Shown here piece by piece: positions 1 through 10,700 of a stretch of DNA of 64,000 nucleotides (within the stretch, counting starts at the first letter, position 1; each line of letters begins with the position of its first letter). The notes beneath the pieces are model-generated. The model saw only the letters and a list, made by a program, of their open reading frames with translations. It made no database searches and was not told the origin of the DNA. Position numbers and translations under genes: made by a program. Source of the DNA: JABDMH01 sp965223105 (GTDB lineage: Bacteria; Bacteroidota; Bacteroidia; Chitinophagales; Saprospiraceae); assembly GCA_965223105.1 (NCBI GenBank), contig OZ244987.1:6696001-6760000 (forward strand), in the 5' to 3' direction.

Positions 1-2
1 AT

Positions 3-662
3 CAAGTAACCACATCCAAAGATATCTATCGATGCCGGTACCTGATTGTGGCCACAGGATTCTACGGGAAGGAAGTCAAGTTGAATGTTCCGGGAGAAGA
101 GTTGCCGAAAGTCAAGCACTATTACGATGAAGCCCATCCCTACATCGGCCAAAAGGTATTGGTGATCGGGGCAGCAAATTCTGCCTGTGACGTTGCCTTG
201 GAGACTTATTTGAAAGGTTCGCAAGTAACTATGGCTATTCGCAGTGATCGGATCTACGATCGTGTGAAATACTGGATTAAACCCAATATTGAAAATCGCA
301 TTAAGGAAGGATCAATCCAAGCCTATTTCAATACCGAAGTCATGCAGATCAATGATTCTACGGTGGTTCTGAAAACTCCTGATGGTCTGATAGAGATCGA
401 TAACGACTTCGTATTGGCAATGACCGGCTATCAACCAGAATATTCTTTGTTAAAAAAACTCGGCATCACCTGGGGGAATGATGTTTTTCTGACTCCTCAT
501 TATGATGAGGAAACCTTAGAAACCAATCGCAAAAACATATACCTCGCAGGTGTCATCTGTGGTGGATTGAAGACCAATAAATTATTTATCGAAAATAGCC
601 GGATACATGCTTCGATGATCGTAGATTCCATCTTGAGCAAGCAGAAGATCTTGGCTAACTAG
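3..662 (+). CDS. ypdA: YpdA-like FAD/NADPH oxidoreductase, C-terminal part (5' end outside window)
   Basis: The reading frame is open from the first bases of the window, so the start lies upstream and about 220 C-terminal residues are seen. The frame contains a second Rossmann motif, VLVIGAANSACDVALE, typical of the NADPH-binding half of flavin-dependent disulfide reductases. A downstream stretch (TLETNRKNIYLAGVICGG) matches the FAD-binding end of the fold. The pattern resembles YpdA, the putative bacillithiol-disulfide reductase found in Firmicutes and many Bacteroidota, which would reduce oxidised low-molecular-weight thiol in the cytoplasm. The family assignment is from recognised motifs only. 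A general flavoprotein monooxygenase-like protein is the alternative. It ends 75 bp before the sigma factor gene. Confidence 0.75.
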   Translation, partial: QVTTSKDIYRCRYLIVATGFYGKEVKLNVPGEELPKVKHYYDEAHPYIGQKVLVIGAANSACDVALETYLKGSQVTMAIRSDRIYDRVKYWIKPNIENRIKEGSIQAYFNTEVMQINDSTVVLKTPDGLIEIDNDFVLAMTGYQPEYSLLKKLGITWGNDVFLTPHYDEETLETNRKNIYLAGVICGGLKTNKLFIENSRIHASMIVDSILSKQKILAN

Positions 663-737
663 ATCTGGTAGTAGAAATTTGCCTATAGATCGGCTCCTGA
701 TGTAACTTTTTCACATTCCAAGCGTAATACTAAGCAA

Positions 738-1220
738 ATGAAGGCCACCGAATACAATGAATGCGTACACAAGTACGCAGACCGGCTCTATCGGTTTGCC
801 CTAAGGCTGCTGTCTGACAAATTAGATGCTGAAGATACTGTACAGTTGGTCTTCGAAAGATTGTGGAAACGCCATGAACAAGTAAGTGTTGATGCAGTGA
901 AGTCGTACTTGTTCACCAGTGTACATCGAGCGTGCATTGATCAATTTAGGAAAAGACGCACGTTGAGGAATACGATGGAAGAAATGCCCAGGATTGAAAG
1001 TGCAGTCAAACACGATGACCTGGAGAACCGGCAAATGATTGAAGAGGGCTTAAAATTGTTAACCATAGAACAAAGAAGTTTGATACTGATGCGAGATTAT
1101 GAAGGGTATGCATACAAGGAAATTGCGGAGTTGACCAACCAATCACTTTCCCAAGTAAAAATCAAATTATTTCGGGCTCGGAAGAAGTTGCAATTTTTTT
1201 TAACCAGTAAGATCTGCTAA
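738..1220 (+). CDS. ECF RNA polymerase sigma factor (sigma-70 family)
   Basis: A 160-residue protein with both sigma-70 core regions and no region 1 or 3, the ECF architecture. Region 2 covers roughly residues 10-78 (DAEDTVQLVFERLWKRH, then a DQFRKRR end). Region 4 covers roughly 103-155, with the helix-turn-helix YKEIAELTNQSLSQVKIKLF. It would direct RNA polymerase to a small regulon. It is followed after 7 bp by a single-pass membrane protein and after a further 6 bp by an outer-membrane barrel, a sigma/anti-sigma/output layout common in Bacteroidota. The upstream TAACTTTT near position 704 is only a loose match to a -7 box. Confidence 0.92.
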   Translation: MKATEYNECVHKYADRLYRFALRLLSDKLDAEDTVQLVFERLWKRHEQVSVDAVKSYLFTSVHRACIDQFRKRRTLRNTMEEMPRIESAVKHDDLENRQMIEEGLKLLTIEQRSLILMRDYEGYAYKEIAELTNQSLSQVKIKLFRARKKLQFFLTSKIC

Positions 1221-1227
1221 AACCCAA

Positions 1228-2079
1228 ATGGTCATGAAATATACTATCGAAAACTACGAAGAGTTTGCACTGGATTATCTGGAAGGGAACCTTAATGAAG
1301 AAGAAATGGCAGAGTTTAAGGTATTCCTCTTACTTCATCCAGAGATTCATGAAACTTTGATCCAATTTGATTGGGTGACGCTGGAGGCCGATGAAAGTAT
1401 TTTCTTCCCCGATAAAAATCGCCTGCTGAAGGAAAATAATCCTTCCAGATTTTTATCCATCAACTCTCGAAGACTTTTGGCCGTAGCTGCAGTGATGGCG
1501 TTCTTGATTACTACTTGGGTTTTAGTTGTCGATGACCAAAACAATACTAATCAGGTCGAAGTAGTCACATTGCCTGAGGGGGTAAAACAAGAAGAATCTG
1601 ACCTTGCGGCTTCCGCCAAATCTGAAGATCTTGCCGCTGTTCAAGAAAAATCAAAAGCACATTCAGGCGGGTCTATGGGAGAGTCGACCAGCGTCGAAGA
1701 AACCATTCGTTTAGATCCTGTCAAAGTGCAATCAAGTAAGGTAAGGAAGCCCGAGACAGTTGAAGAAGCAGATCTGGTCCATATAGCGCCATCAGATCAT
1801 GAATCCGATGTGACCAAGCCTCAAATAAGGCACTCACGAATCATCTTTGAAGTCACATACCTAGAAACCAGAGATATCGCTCATGTCGAACTGCCTTACC
1901 CATTGGAAAACCTTGCTCTACCCGAAATTATTTTGCCTGATGAAGATTGGGAAAGAGAACCTGGAAAACTGAAGAAATTTCTAGCCAAGGTAAATCTGGT
2001 TCCTTTTGGACTAGAGGATCTTGAAGATGTTGCCATTAAGGATAAATTAATTCCAGAGACCTTTTCTGGACCGAAATAG
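1228..2079 (+). CDS. Single-pass membrane protein, probable anti-sigma factor
   Basis: 283 residues. The first 80 form an acidic helical segment (YEEFALDYLEGNLNEEEMAEF) that looks like the short anti-sigma N-terminus of Bacteroidota, which recognises a cognate ECF sigma factor. One transmembrane helix spans about residues 83-101 (LLAVAAVMAFLITTWVLVV). The rest, about 180 residues, is a low-complexity, charged, presumably periplasmic part with no recognised domain. The gene starts 7 bp after the sigma factor and ends 6 bp before the barrel gene, so it is almost certainly in the same operon. An in-frame ATG at 1234 is an equally good start. The anti-sigma role is inferred from position and architecture. 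Confidence 0.7.
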   Translation: MVMKYTIENYEEFALDYLEGNLNEEEMAEFKVFLLLHPEIHETLIQFDWVTLEADESIFFPDKNRLLKENNPSRFLSINSRRLLAVAAVMAFLITTWVLVVDDQNNTNQVEVVTLPEGVKQEESDLAASAKSEDLAAVQEKSKAHSGGSMGESTSVEETIRLDPVKVQSSKVRKPETVEEADLVHIAPSDHESDVTKPQIRHSRIIFEVTYLETRDIAHVELPYPLENLALPEIILPDEDWEREPGKLKKFLAKVNLVPFGLEDLEDVAIKDKLIPETFSGPK

Positions 2080-2085
2080 AAGCAC

Positions 2086-2829
2086 ATGAAATATCTATTT
2101 ATTATCGGTTGCCTTCTGGGATTTTTTCCCATGATGGCCCAAGAGGACATTGATACCACATTTGAAGTCCGTGAAGATGACCAAGCACGGAAATTTCATT
2201 ACCGTTCGGTGAGGACTCGCTATCTATTGGTAGATTTTGGCGTGAGTGGTATGCACACTGCCGAGACCTATCGCCTGGAAAATGGCATTGATCCATTTGA
2301 GGTGAGATTGTTGAAGTCAACAAATCTTAATATCCATTTTTTTCAACAAAAATTTAGCCTAGCTAGGGGATATGCCAATTTTGTTTATGGCCTCACATTG
2401 GAAACCCACAAGTATTTTTTTGACAATCCAATTATATTATTGGAGGATACCCCACAGGCTTCTTTTGAATTTGTTGAAGGAGTGAATTTTAAGAAAAATC
2501 GTTTGAATTACTCCTACGTGACGGTGCCCCTCATGTTTAATCTCAAAACGAACCCACGGCATACATGGAGATCTTTCCACTTGAGTTTTGGTGGCTTTGC
2601 TGGCATCCTGCTTGGTGCAAATTTTAAAACAAAAGAGAAGGGATCTAAGGAAAAAGTAAAAGACAATTTTGGTCTCAATACCTTCCGGTATGGCTTGCGA
2701 GGTGAGATTGGATATGGACCAGTCATATTTTATGGTACCGTTGCCCTCAATGAATTATTTCAGGAAGACAAAAATGGAGGTTATGAGGTCACACCCTACA
2801 GCTTGGGTGTGGTTATTTGGCCTTTCTAG
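2086..2829 (+). CDS. Outer-membrane beta-barrel protein (PorT/OMP_b-brl-like)
   Basis: 247 residues beginning with a clear signal peptide (MKYLFIIGCLLGFFPMMAQ). Alternating hydrophobic and aromatic strands with glycine turns follow (FVYGLTLETHKYFF, LSFGGFAGILLGANF, YGLRGEIGYGPVIFYG), and the C-terminus is VVIWPF, ending in the aromatic typical of BAM-inserted barrels. It is the third gene of the sigma/anti-sigma operon and may be a structural target of that regulator. No ligand or enzymatic role can be read from the sequence. The family is broad, so the call stops at fold and location. Confidence 0.75.
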   Translation: MKYLFIIGCLLGFFPMMAQEDIDTTFEVREDDQARKFHYRSVRTRYLLVDFGVSGMHTAETYRLENGIDPFEVRLLKSTNLNIHFFQQKFSLARGYANFVYGLTLETHKYFFDNPIILLEDTPQASFEFVEGVNFKKNRLNYSYVTVPLMFNLKTNPRHTWRSFHLSFGGFAGILLGANFKTKEKGSKEKVKDNFGLNTFRYGLRGEIGYGPVIFYGTVALNELFQEDKNGGYEVTPYSLGVVIWPF

Positions 2830-2899
2830 TAATGATCATTCGACCATGACCCACCCAATGCCAATGACCAGAACATCTCATCAATGCACAAACCGGAAT

Positions 2900-5800
2900 T
2901 CAATCATCCTCCTCAATTTCCAGTATCCGGATGTTTCTAAAATGGACTTCCGATCCATGACCTAAGAATCCGATATGACCTGTGAGGCGTTGCAGGCCGG
3001 GATGATCACGACCATCAAGGGTCCCATTCCTGGTAGCTGCATCCAAATCTGCCGACAAAATCATCCGTCCATTGAGCACCACAGTGACACGGTTTCCCTT
3101 GACTACCACCTCCTGTTCATTCCATTCACCTACTGGCTTTAATGCACCTCTTTCGGCTGGCACCAACCCATAAACTGAACCGTGGTATTGATAATTCTTG
3201 AGGTTGGCATACTTCTCTGCCGAATTGTCTAATATCTGCAGCTCCTTTCCCTCATAGGCCGCATCACCTGTTAATGGTGCATGAATGCCGAGGCCATTGT
3301 TTGCTCCCGGTGTCAACTTAAATTCAAACCGCAGACGGAAATTGTCGTACTCTTCTTCGGTATATAGATTTCCTTGCCCACCTGAAGCTCCGGGATAAAT
3401 GACAATCTCTCCATTCTCAACAACATAGTCAATCTTGTTGCCTATCCATCCATCTAGATTGACGCCGTTAAAAAGTGGCCTGAATCCTTCACGAAGTTCG
3501 ATCGAAGAAAGATCTGGCCCATTATTGATCTCACGGATATATACATCACGGAATTGGACGTCTGTGCCATGGGCCTGTAATTCAACTTGCTCCTCCCTGG
3601 AAATAGGCTGGCTGCGATCCCAGTAATTCTCCAATACGACTCGATCAGTGACCAGCTCCCCATTAAGGTAGACGGTAACTTTATCATCGATCATGATGAT
3701 CCGGAAAGTGTTCCATTCACCTACTGGATTGTCGGCGACCTTCAAAGGTTTACTCTCATGCTCTTGATTGTTGTACAAACCTCCTGAACCGACCTGGGCG
3801 CCATCCTCAACTCTGGATGTATCCCATATTTGTACCTGGGGGGTACCGCGAAGGTATATACCACTATCACCGTCTTTTCCTATCCGCCAATCGACCAGCA
3901 TCTCAAAGTCCCGGTATTTTTTATCGCTGCAAATATTGTCATAACCTTCTCCTACGAAAGTAATGTGGCCGTCCCTGATGGTCCAATTTTTTTTCATCTT
4001 CTCATCTGCTTCTCGTTGTAATTGCTGTCGTTGTAGCCCGAACATCGTATCCCGCGCAATCGGGTTGGCAACCAATCCCTTCCATCCTTCAAAGTCCTTA
4101 CCATTAAAAAGAGAGATAAAGCCCTCTTCCTTAGGCATGGTGCGCAAATAATTATGCAAAAATGCCTGCGTATACTCCTGATCCGAATCAGCGAGAATAG
4201 TATCTGCTCTCATCAGTTGATGCCGCACCGCTGACCCATAGAGCCCCGCCGATTCTCCTGCTGGTGGGAGGGCTATACTTACGATCACCTCAGCTGCCGT
4301 GTTTTTCAATAGATCGTCGTCAAGAAATTGACTGACGTAAACCAAGGCCGTATGAGATTTTACCGTGGCTAAGCTCCTCAAGGCCCGTTTGGCCAATTCG
4401 GTATTCTCGTCCACCACAGACAGGAGTTCCCTTAAGACCAATAATTTTTGAGCAGCAGGCAAACTGCGATGGTTGGCTAAGCGCAAAATAGCGGTAAATG
4501 TCGCTTCATCTTGCGGATTTGTACGCAAATTGCCCAAGAGAGGACCGATGGCCTCAGGTTTCTGCCAGTTCAGCAACCACTCATGCTGCTCAGAGGCAAA
4601 TTTTTCGTTGACATACTTCATGGCATTTCTACCGCCTACGGCTGGTAAGACTTGGCGCATCAGACTGGGATCACCTCCCAGAAGCCGGATGGTTTCGCCG
4701 GTCGCCAGTTCGTGATCTGTTGCCGATTGGATCTTGGCTACCAAAGTTCGTGCTACCGCATTTTTCTGGTCCTCGGTGCTGGCTTGCGGAGAAAGTGGTG
4801 CCAATGAAGCCAGTGGAAGATCAACTGCCAGTCTCGGCATGGATCTATACGCTACCTCTTGCACGAGAGGATCGGAGGAACTAAGGTATCCTTGGACTCT
4901 CGGCCAGAATGACGTTAGACCCCTTTCGGCTACGATCTTGATCAAGCCAGCTGTGGCTGGTCCACTGGTCCGGTCAAACAAAGCCTCGAGTGCAGGCAAT
5001 TCATCCTTACCTATCCACCTCGACACTTCTTGGACAGCCGTGGCAAGCATGTCTGGATCTTTGCTCGTTTCAATGACCTTCATCAATGAAGGTATGCTGG
5101 CAGGACCATTAAGAGATGATAAGGTTCGAACAGCGGTGCGTTTCAGTTGAGAATTCTCGGTCTGCAGTGATGATTCGGCATGCGCTGCTGCGAGTTTGTA
5201 GTCATGTTGTACAGCTGCGCGCAATAAATGTCCTTGAACTGCTGGCTCTACTTTCTTAAAATGGTTAAAGAATGGATCCAATGACATATTTGGTGCGTTC
5301 CCAACAGCTTCGATTATGACACGAGCCAGAGCGGGAGATGCCTTTCTAAAAGATGAGACCAACATTTTTTCAGCTGAAGTACCATCATATTTTGTCAAGA
5401 GACTCAGTGCCTTGCTAAGATTGGGCCCAATTGTGCCGTCATCGATTAATGTAGAAGTAATGTCAATTAAAGCCTGCGATTTACCCATTTTGGCTTGTGC
5501 CTCAGCATGATCTAGCAACAGTGCTGTACCCAAGTCTGGATCTTCATTTACGACCGACTGCAGCAAAGGTTTGGTCTCGGCACGACCGTACTTGGCCAGT
5601 AGTGGAAGAACCAAAGATTTTGGTACCAGGTCACTTTGAGTAGCGATCTGCTGCAATTTGTCACCAGCTGCAGTTTCCTCAAACTGCGCATAGGCCTTGG
5701 TCAAAGACTGCTTGCAATAATCTCCGGCATCAGGATAGGCATCAAGTAAAACCTTGAGTGCTTCATCACTGCCAATCTGTAATATGGTTCGAATGGCTGG

Positions 5801-6232
5801 ATCACACATCGTGCGGATCAGCTTACCCAGTCGTGGAAGACTTTTGGAAGTAGCAAAGTATTGTAACTGCTCGAGAAGAAAGGCTTGTATCTCAGTGTGG
5901 CCGGTCCGGTCAATGGCATCAAGAAAAGCTTCTTCCATGGTAGCGATCATCGCCTGGTCTTGACTTTGCCCCAGGAACTTTGCCAGCCCACTGATGGCGT
6001 ACCGAACTTGATTGTCATCACCTTGACCTGTACCAGTGAGCTGATCGGACAAGTCAAGGACCGCTACCTCTCCCATTTGTGCCAAATCCTCCATAATGAC
6101 ACTCAACTGATAAGGATCCCTTACAGGGAGCTGTTCAACGATTTGATCGAGGGGAGCATCCTGGGCATTGCCCACCAGGGATAACATAAAAGCGCCCACG
6201 ACAAGAGGATGTATAGATTTCTTAATTTTCAT
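2900..6232 (-). CDS. HEAT-repeat protein with two C-terminal DUF1080 (3-keto-disaccharide hydrolase-like) domains
   Basis: 1110 residues with a signal peptide ending near VVGAFMLSLVGNAQD. Residues about 30-690 are degenerate alpha-helical HEAT-like repeats. Two DUF1080 (PF06439) jelly-roll domains follow, at about 700-900 (FISLFNGKDFEGWKG) and 920-1105 (FRPLFNGVNLDGWIG). DUF1080 proteins include enzymes that cleave 3-keto-glycosides produced by Gfo/Idh/MocA oxidoreductases. This gene lies 21 bp downstream of such an oxidoreductase on the same strand, so the pair probably works on the same sugar in the periplasm or at the cell surface. Two DUF1080 copies in one chain suggest a catalytic plus a binding domain, but which copy is active cannot be judged here. 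Confidence 0.85.
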   Translation of the reverse strand: MKIKKSIHPLVVGAFMLSLVGNAQDAPLDQIVEQLPVRDPYQLSVIMEDLAQMGEVAVLDLSDQLTGTGQGDDNQVRYAISGLAKFLGQSQDQAMIATMEEAFLDAIDRTGHTEIQAFLLEQLQYFATSKSLPRLGKLIRTMCDPAIRTILQIGSDEALKVLLDAYPDAGDYCKQSLTKAYAQFEETAAGDKLQQIATQSDLVPKSLVLPLLAKYGRAETKPLLQSVVNEDPDLGTALLLDHAEAQAKMGKSQALIDITSTLIDDGTIGPNLSKALSLLTKYDGTSAEKMLVSSFRKASPALARVIIEAVGNAPNMSLDPFFNHFKKVEPAVQGHLLRAAVQHDYKLAAAHAESSLQTENSQLKRTAVRTLSSLNGPASIPSLMKVIETSKDPDMLATAVQEVSRWIGKDELPALEALFDRTSGPATAGLIKIVAERGLTSFWPRVQGYLSSSDPLVQEVAYRSMPRLAVDLPLASLAPLSPQASTEDQKNAVARTLVAKIQSATDHELATGETIRLLGGDPSLMRQVLPAVGGRNAMKYVNEKFASEQHEWLLNWQKPEAIGPLLGNLRTNPQDEATFTAILRLANHRSLPAAQKLLVLRELLSVVDENTELAKRALRSLATVKSHTALVYVSQFLDDDLLKNTAAEVIVSIALPPAGESAGLYGSAVRHQLMRADTILADSDQEYTQAFLHNYLRTMPKEEGFISLFNGKDFEGWKGLVANPIARDTMFGLQRQQLQREADEKMKKNWTIRDGHITFVGEGYDNICSDKKYRDFEMLVDWRIGKDGDSGIYLRGTPQVQIWDTSRVEDGAQVGSGGLYNNQEHESKPLKVADNPVGEWNTFRIIMIDDKVTVYLNGELVTDRVVLENYWDRSQPISREEQVELQAHGTDVQFRDVYIREINNGPDLSSIELREGFRPLFNGVNLDGWIGNKIDYVVENGEIVIYPGASGGQGNLYTEEEYDNFRLRFEFKLTPGANNGLGIHAPLTGDAAYEGKELQILDNSAEKYANLKNYQYHGSVYGLVPAERGALKPVGEWNEQEVVVKGNRVTVVLNGRMILSADLDAATRNGTLDGRDHPGLQRLTGHIGFLGHGSEVHFRNIRILEIEEDD

Positions 6233-6253
6233 TTCTTAAATCTTTAGCTCAAC

Positions 6254-7516
6254 TCAAATTGTCCAAGCTCCCCGCATGGGTTGATCAATCATGCGATTAG
6301 CTGCTTCATCATCTTTAAACCTTTGTTGTTCGGGATCATACTGGAGGTTTCTGCCCAGACGGAGACCTATCACACCCAAGTTGATCAAAGTGCAGGAGCG
6401 ATGTCCATTCTGTTCATTAAGGGCAAACTTTTTTCTCTCTTTCACCGCTTCGCTAAAAATGCTCGTTTGTGGTTTTGGGTCAGGCAGCTCTGCCATCAGA
6501 GCGGACAGATCTTTTACATCCGATCTCATTCCCCGATACAATTTCCCCTCAGGCCCTTCGATGAAAGCTGCCTGCTTGTCTCGATTGGCTCCATCCAATA
6601 CGATCTGGCATCCATCCTCATAAGTGTAGGTGATCCGTCTCCAACTTCCAGCTGCATCCGGATGTTGTTGTGGTGCATCAATCTCTACACTGGTGGGTGA
6701 AGTATCATCCTTTTCCAGGAGATATTGTACCGGATCCATATAATGTTGCCCCATATCTCCTAAACCACCACCGTCGTAATCCCAGTACCCTCTAAACTTG
6801 GCATGCACCCGATCGCGATGATAAGGTTTGTAAGGGGCCGGGCCGAGCCACATATCGTAATTCAACTCTGCGGGTACCGGCTGACTGTAAAGATCTGTTC
6901 GCCCGCTCCAATAAAATTTCCAATCAAACCCTGTGGTTGCACTGATGGTCACTTTAAGGGGCCATCCAAAGACGCGATTTTCTACCAACTTCTTGATGGG
7001 CTTAATGGGCACCCCCATCCCATAAAAGTTATCGGAGAAACGAAACCAAGTGTTGATCCGAAAAATGCGATTGAACTTTTGTACGATATTCTGCACCGCA
7101 ATACCTTCCTCAATGGTTCGGGTCATTGGTTTTTCACACCAGATGTCTTTGCCTGCTCTCGCAGCATCAGCGGCCATTATCCCGTGCCAGTGTGGAGGCG
7201 TAGCAATATGCACTACATCGATATCAGGCTGAGCTAATAGTTCTCGGTAGTCGGCGTAGGTACGGACATCTGGGCCAACCATACTTTTGGCTTTTTCCAG
7301 ATGACCGGTATCTACATCGCAGATAGCTACCAACTTCCCTTCATAGTCAAAGTGAACCCTGCCCATGGCTCCCACACCAATCACAGCTTTGGTCAGCATA
7401 TCACTGGGAGGCAAAAATCCCGGCCCACCCAAAACTCGGCGTGGGACAATGGTAAAGAGGGCAGAAGCCGTCCCAAGCTGCTGTAGGAATTTCCGGCGTT
7501 TTAGATCAGAACCCAT
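6254..7516 (-). CDS. Tat-exported Gfo/Idh/MocA family oxidoreductase
   Basis: About 420 residues. The N-terminus RRKFLQQLGTASALF is a twin-arginine signal, so the enzyme should be exported folded with its NAD(P) cofactor. The Rossmann motif is VIGVGAMG, and the family signature EKPMTR follows after the dinucleotide fold. Members oxidise or reduce sugar hydroxyls. I place the start at 7516 rather than the upstream ATG at 7537, because a -7 box (TATATTTG, 7542 to 7535) overlaps the upstream codon. The HEAT-DUF1080 gene follows after 21 bp, which suggests a two-gene operon for keto-sugar glycoside breakdown. The exact substrate is unknown. Confidence 0.88.
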   Translation of the reverse strand: MGSDLKRRKFLQQLGTASALFTIVPRRVLGGPGFLPPSDMLTKAVIGVGAMGRVHFDYEGKLVAICDVDTGHLEKAKSMVGPDVRTYADYRELLAQPDIDVVHIATPPHWHGIMAADAARAGKDIWCEKPMTRTIEEGIAVQNIVQKFNRIFRINTWFRFSDNFYGMGVPIKPIKKLVENRVFGWPLKVTISATTGFDWKFYWSGRTDLYSQPVPAELNYDMWLGPAPYKPYHRDRVHAKFRGYWDYDGGGLGDMGQHYMDPVQYLLEKDDTSPTSVEIDAPQQHPDAAGSWRRITYTYEDGCQIVLDGANRDKQAAFIEGPEGKLYRGMRSDVKDLSALMAELPDPKPQTSIFSEAVKERKKFALNEQNGHRSCTLINLGVIGLRLGRNLQYDPEQQRFKDDEAANRMIDQPMRGAWTI

Positions 7517-7534
7517 ATGGTAAATTTTAGTCGG

Positions 7535-7542
7535 CAAATATA
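7535..7542 (-). promoter_or_regulatory. Bacteroidota -7 promoter box of the Gfo/Idh/MocA-DUF1080 operon
   Basis: On the minus strand the octamer reads TATATTTG, an exact match to TAnnTTTG. It lies about 19 bp before the ATG at 7516. No convincing -33 TTG is seen at the usual spacing, so the match rests on the -7 box alone. It favours 7516 over 7537 as the start codon. Confidence 0.4.
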
Positions 7543-7757
7543 AGTCTTTACTGTCGGCGATGACTGGGAAGGCAATTCAAAGTTTGACCAAGGACTCTGT
7601 CTACTGAAATATTAGCAAGAATTTTAATGTCTTTTGCCCTCATAGTTGACCCTACAAGTTAGAGAGAGATGTCACCCTTTCGGAGTGGCCTTGTCCTAAT
7701 GCTCCCAACGCTATACGGCAGAGATGTGTAATTTTAGCAGACGCTGTTCAATCGGTC

Positions 7758-10700
7758 ATGACCTATAGACAAATTCAGTACTTCCTCTACATCTTGCCGA
7801 CCATGTTAGTAGTTAACTTATCGGCCCAAACGCAAGCTGACACAGCTGAAGCTCACCGTGCTTGGCAACAGGGAATGGATCACTTACAGCGGAGCCGGGA
7901 TATGCTTGCTGGACGAGAGTTTGTCAGAGCAGCACAACTCTTCCAAAACCAGGGTGAAATATCCCGTTCAATCGATGCCGAGCTGATGTCGGCTGAGTCC
8001 TATTATCGCCTTGGAGATTGTGCCAAAGCTTTAGAACAGGTAAACCGGGCCGATAAGTTTATGGATCAACTCAGTGGAGTAGGAAGGAAGAGCCAGAAGC
8101 TTAGTAGCCAATTATACCGGGCAGCCTGCCTTAACGACAGTGCCAGGTATGACTTACTTCGGGAATGCATCCAGGTGATCAATGACCAACAATCTGGATT
8201 GGAGCCCTTTCGCGCCCAGGTCTATCACGATCTGGGCTTGTATTTCTTTGAACAGGAGGTCATTGATTCTGCCGGATTTTACCTGGAGATGGCCTTCCCC
8301 TTGGCCATGCGCGGTCCGGATGATTACTTGACCGGCAGAATATGCTTTCTCTGGCCAAAGATCTTGAGACGCCAAGGTGATTATGCTAAAGCTGTGGATA
8401 TAATCAAGGAGGGCATTTTGAAGTATCGAAACTACTTTGGCGAAATCCACACTGTGATCGCCACTGGTTACAATGATCTTGCAATCAATCAAAAAGCCCT
8501 TGGTGACTTGGAATCTTCTGGAGAGAACTTTCGAAAAGCACTGGACATTCGACAGCAGCTGCATGGTCGACACAGTAATGATTATGCCAGAATCTTAAAC
8601 AATACCACTCTACATTTTTTGGATGTCGGAGAGGTTAATACTGCACTTGAGCTGGCCCAGCAAACGGTTGATATTTTTGAATCACTCCGCAATCCCGATC
8701 CTCAATTTCATGTGGCATCTTACAATACTCTGGCTCGTGTCTATCGTCATCTGGGAAAGGATCACAAAGCCTTTATTTACTTCCAAAAAACTTTAGAATT
8801 ACAGCTTAAGTATTTCCCCCAAAGTAAGGGCGCCAGATTTTATTATCTGGACTTGGGACGAAACGCACTCGATAGAGATCGACCTGCAGAGGCGATCGAA
8901 TATTTTCATGCCGCCATGAGCTTGGCCATTGATGAAGTTGATCCGGCAGACGTATACTCAAACCCAGGAAGGGACAATCCATCAAACTATCAATCTTTGC
9001 ATTCGCTATGCGTACTCAAGGCTGCAGCCTTTCAGGCTCATTATGGACACTCCGAAGATAGAAGAGACTTATCGGAGGCTTTAAAATTGTATAACCTCGC
9101 TGATTACTTTGCGGCTAAAAATCGTACAGAATCCCGATACCAGAAGTCTAAACTGGCCTTCTCTAGAAAAAACCTGCCGCTTTATGAAGGGGCCATCAAA
9201 ACTTGCCTGAATTTATATGAATTGACTGGAGATCCGAACTACCTAAATCAAGCCTACATTTTCAATGAAAAAAGTAAGTCATTGACTCTTTTGGAAAACC
9301 TGCTTGAAGTAAGTGCTTTATACAATAGTGGACTTCCCGATTCACTACTACGGGAAGAACGCATTTTTCAAGACAGCATCGCCTTCTTGCGAAGACAATT
9401 GTTGGAGCTGCAAGGACAATCTAATCAGAGCCAGGTCCAAAACTTGGAAGAACGCAAACTCAGACTCGATTTAAGGTATGAATCCTTCAAAGAGAGATTG
9501 GAGAGAGATTATCCCAGATTCTATCAATCCAAATATGATTTTGGTTTTACCGGTCTTTTAGAAATACAGAGAGATCTAAGCCCACAAGAGTGCGTGTTGT
9601 CCTACTTTGTTGGGAAAGCAGAAATCTTTAGATTTTTCGTTACCAAAGATCACCTGGACTATACGATTATAGCCCGTCCGGATTCCCTTGGACGTTGGAT
9701 TTCAGATTTACGGGAGATGATCCTAGACTTCGATCCAACACAGGCCATCCTCAGTGCTCAAAATTCCTCTTCTGTGAATGGCTATATTCGTCGGGCAGGC
9801 CAACTTTATTCCCTCCTCCTTCAAGATCTCCAGGATGAGCTCATGGAGGGTATTTACATTATCCCATCGGATGTGCTAAATTATATTCCTTTTGGAATCT
9901 TGTTGGCTCGAAATCCCGAGCAAATAGACGACTTTTCGGCGTATCCTTTTTTTGCCAAAAATCACTTCATATCATACAACTACTCTTCCACCCTTTCCCG
10001 TCAGATGGCTCTCACTGCGGTCCAAACACCCCGTGATTTGCTCGGAATCGCACCTGAGTTCAGGAACCAATCAATCAAAGCTGGTGATTCCCTTAGGGCT
10101 AATAGGTATCAACTAGCTCCCTTGTCCTTCAATCAGGAGGAGGTAAAGGCTATCATTAAAGAATGGTCGGGAAGTAAATTGTTGGCTGACAAAGCCACCA
10201 AGGCGGCATTTGTACGGGAAGTAAGTGATCACGGGATTTTTCACTTTGCAACCCATGCCTTGGTTAATGAAGAAAACGCCGACTTATCTTTTCTAGCTTT
10301 TGCACCAGCTGAGCAAGAAGATCCATTTCTGTATCTGTCGGAACTCTATGATTTACAGTTGCCTGCTCATCTTGTGACCTTGAGCGCTTGTGAGACCAAC
10401 CTTGGTCCTCTTCAGCAGGGAGAAGGTATTGCCAGCTTAGCCAAGGGCTTTTCTTACGCAGGAGCCAAAAGCATTGTCACTTCTCTCTGGGAAGTTGAAG
10501 ATCGTACAGCCAAGGAAATTATGGTTTCTTTTTATCGCAAGCTCGCTGAAGGTGGGCGCAAAGATGTAGCACTTCAAAGTGCAAAAATGGAGTATCTGGA
10601 GAATGCTGAAGATCACTTAGCCCATCCTTATTATTGGGCTGCCTATGTAGCCATCGGGGATATGAGCTCGATTCCCTCTGGATCTTTTGGCTATCAGGAG

